Shown: positions 62,421 through 64,000 of the stretch, in pieces
Layout: each line of letters begins with the position of its first letter
Numbering within the stretch: the first letter of the stretch is position 1
Notes under the pieces: generated by a model
Database searches by the model: none
What the model was told of the DNA's origin: nothing
What the model saw: the letters and a program-made list of their open reading frames with translations, nothing else
Assembly: GCF_007565055.1 (NCBI RefSeq)
Contig: NC_044565.1
Span: 42,173,711 to 42,237,710 of the forward strand
Reading direction: 5' to 3'
DNA from: Rhinopithecus roxellana
Taxonomy: Eukaryota; Chordata; Mammalia; Primates; Cercopithecidae
DNA length: 64,000 nucleotides
Position numbers and translations under genes: made by a program

Positions 62421-62884
62421 CAATCCTGTCCCTCTTCTGATAAATTCTACTTATTATACTGTGCTGTGTACACTCTCAGAGCTAGATAAATGAAGAGTAA
62501 TAATAACTGTTATTTTTACACCAAGTGTTATCAAATCAGAAATCTGACACCTAGTCATTTAATATATATGTTTTTTCCACATACCTTTATTGCTGTTTGG
62601 CTAGATAGAAAAATATGAGAAAATTGGAAACCAACTGTAAATATTTCCACAGCCTTAATGGCAAAGGCTTTTTCTTTTCGTTATTACCTTACTCCACTTA
62701 TCCCATCCTCTATTTTTCAGAGCCGTATTCCCTCTCTCTCGCTCCTTTCAATGTTCCCTCACCCAGGAAGCCTCTCCCAATTCGTGACCCATTTCCACAT
62801 GCTTCCCTCACTCCACATTCCCTCAGTGGTTACCCTGCTTTGTAGGGATATTAGTGCAGCCTCTTTAATGTTGTTTATTGTTGA
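62421..62884. other. Unrecognised non-coding sequence
   Basis: About 0.46 kb; a C/T-rich part at 62700-62830 gives two overlapping open frames with no recognisable domain. Confidence 0.35.
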
Positions 62885-63060
62885 ACTGGTCCAGAGGATA
62901 GAACCCAGCTGATCTGGGTTTGAATCAACTCTGCCTCTTAAACTCAGTTCGGCTAGGCAAATTGCTTAAGATCTATCAGCCTGGTTTATCTGTAAAGTAA
63001 AAATGACAGTAATACCCACCTCATTGTGCAGATATTGGGAAGAGTAAATTGTATTGTGAA
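62885..63060 (+). repeat. MIR SINE fragment
   Basis: 'ctgatctgggtttgaatcaa', 'ctctgcctcttaaactcag', 'ggctaggcaaattgcttaag', 'ggtttatctgtaaagtaaaa', 'atacccacctcattgtgcag' follow the MIR consensus from the tRNA-derived part onward. Confidence 0.8.
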
Positions 63061-64000
63061 AACATTCCTGTTCTTAAATATATTTCCCGTTCCTTTGTCT
63101 CTATAATTGGTAATAAAGATTTTTTTGGAGTGTACATGTTGTCCTGACACAACTAAGATCTGAAGTTTCTGAGGACAGAATGCATCATGAATTTCAAATT
63201 GCAAAACAACAAACGTGTACAAGAATTTCCTAAGTGTACGGCACTATGATAGACCTGGAAGGCACAGGTGGTTGTTTAGGGGAGGGAAGAGTGAGGAAGG
63301 AAAAAAAAGCAAGATAAAATGCAATCATTTGCATTCTGAAAGCTTCTTAGGTAGCTGAGTTATAAACAATGTACAAAGTCAAATGACAGCACACCTCTTT
63401 AAATAATAATCCAAAATAACATCAGAAACAATGACTAAAAAAAGGGAGGTGCTTCCCATTAAATTGCTCAGAAAGTAATTGTAATCAGAGGGCAGAAGAC
63501 AACCAGGGTCTCTCAGCCAGAGGTGGTCAGCGCGGGTTTTTAGCAGGTGGCAAGGTCACTGGGAAGTCTTTGCAGTAGATTTGGTAGACAATGAGCAGAA
63601 GGGGCAGCCATGCATTGATTTATGATTGACATAGCACAGAATCTAAAAACATTCCAAAGTAGATATAATCCAATGCAACTTGAGAAAAAAGTCCCCTGGG
63701 ATTTCAGGAATCAGTTTTGACATTTTGGACAGTGCCTCACTTCCCTTTTACTTATTTCATACAAAATTCTCAGCCCACATATTCTAGCATTTCTGTCCGT
63801 ATCTTCCATCAGGTCCAAATCATAGGCTCATGGAGAGGACTTTCAATTAACAGTACCCAGTAAGTGCTGAAGCTTCACTTGTCTGAAGAGCCAACTTAGA
63901 TCGACTGAGTAGCAATCCAATGGATTGCTCAGCAATCGATTTGAGTGACTAAAATACTACCAATTATTTCCTGCATATAAATAGTCTTACAAAAATGCAT
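63061..64000. other. Unrecognised non-coding sequence
   Basis: The last 0.9 kb has no recognised gene. A short near-perfect palindrome lies at 63905-63932. Confidence 0.4.

Noticed and set aside
1..64000. CRISPR array, bacterial operon, tRNA, rRNA, snRNA or 7SL gene
   Set aside because: No regularly spaced direct repeats were seen, the content is primate repeats, and no recognisable functional RNA gene sequence was found by eye. A covariance-model search would be needed to exclude small RNAs fully.

Overview
This window is primate nuclear DNA and most likely comes from an Old World monkey (macaque, baboon or close relative). It is AT-rich and crowded with Alu and L1 elements. The two youngest full-length Alus (2828-3149 and 15415-15712) end in the AGGCTTGAGCCAC / AGTCTTGAGCCAC variant and carry GTGRCCGGATCTCAGCTC-type changes, which I associate with cercopithecid AluY lineages rather than with human AluY. 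I see no protein-coding gene, functional RNA gene or CpG-island promoter. The open frames are short, lack family support, or lie inside L1, Alu or simple repeats. The window is best read as intergenic or deep intronic sequence.

Layout. 1-12 kb: mostly unrecognised sequence with an L2 3' end, one young Alu, a solo MaLR LTR, a split MIR and a very short 5'-truncated Alu. 13-23.8 kb: two old L1s on the minus strand, end to end. The first is nearly full length and carries two SINE insertions; the second has lost its central ORF2 and has one Alu. 24-28 kb: low-complexity or unrecognised DNA and an old L1 relic. 28.6-31.2 kb: a 335-bp inverted duplication, 99.4% identical, whose spacer holds a young 5'-truncated L1. 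31-36.7 kb: a MIR, a polypyrimidine tract, a short L1 3' end with target-site duplications, and an MLT1-type LTR split by an Alu. 36.7-41.4 kb: an old L1 split by a young L1 that has a 5' inversion (twin priming) and an apparent 3' transduction, bounded by perfect 17-bp duplications. 41.5-50 kb: a second solo MaLR LTR, MIR relics and unrecognised AT-rich DNA. 50-52.6 kb: a primate L1 with an Alu inside. 53-64 kb: MIR, a hAT-type MITE, an MLT1 LTR, a GATA microsatellite, a hAT MITE split by an L1ME 3' end, a long L2 relic and some hairpin-forming sequences.

No genes work together here. What the sequence preserves is a record of successive retrotransposition and rearrangement. The two strongest points are the inverted duplication at 28660-31208 and the compound L1 insertion at 37851-40457. 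Repeat family names come from recognition by eye, not from a database search, so subfamily names are tentative.
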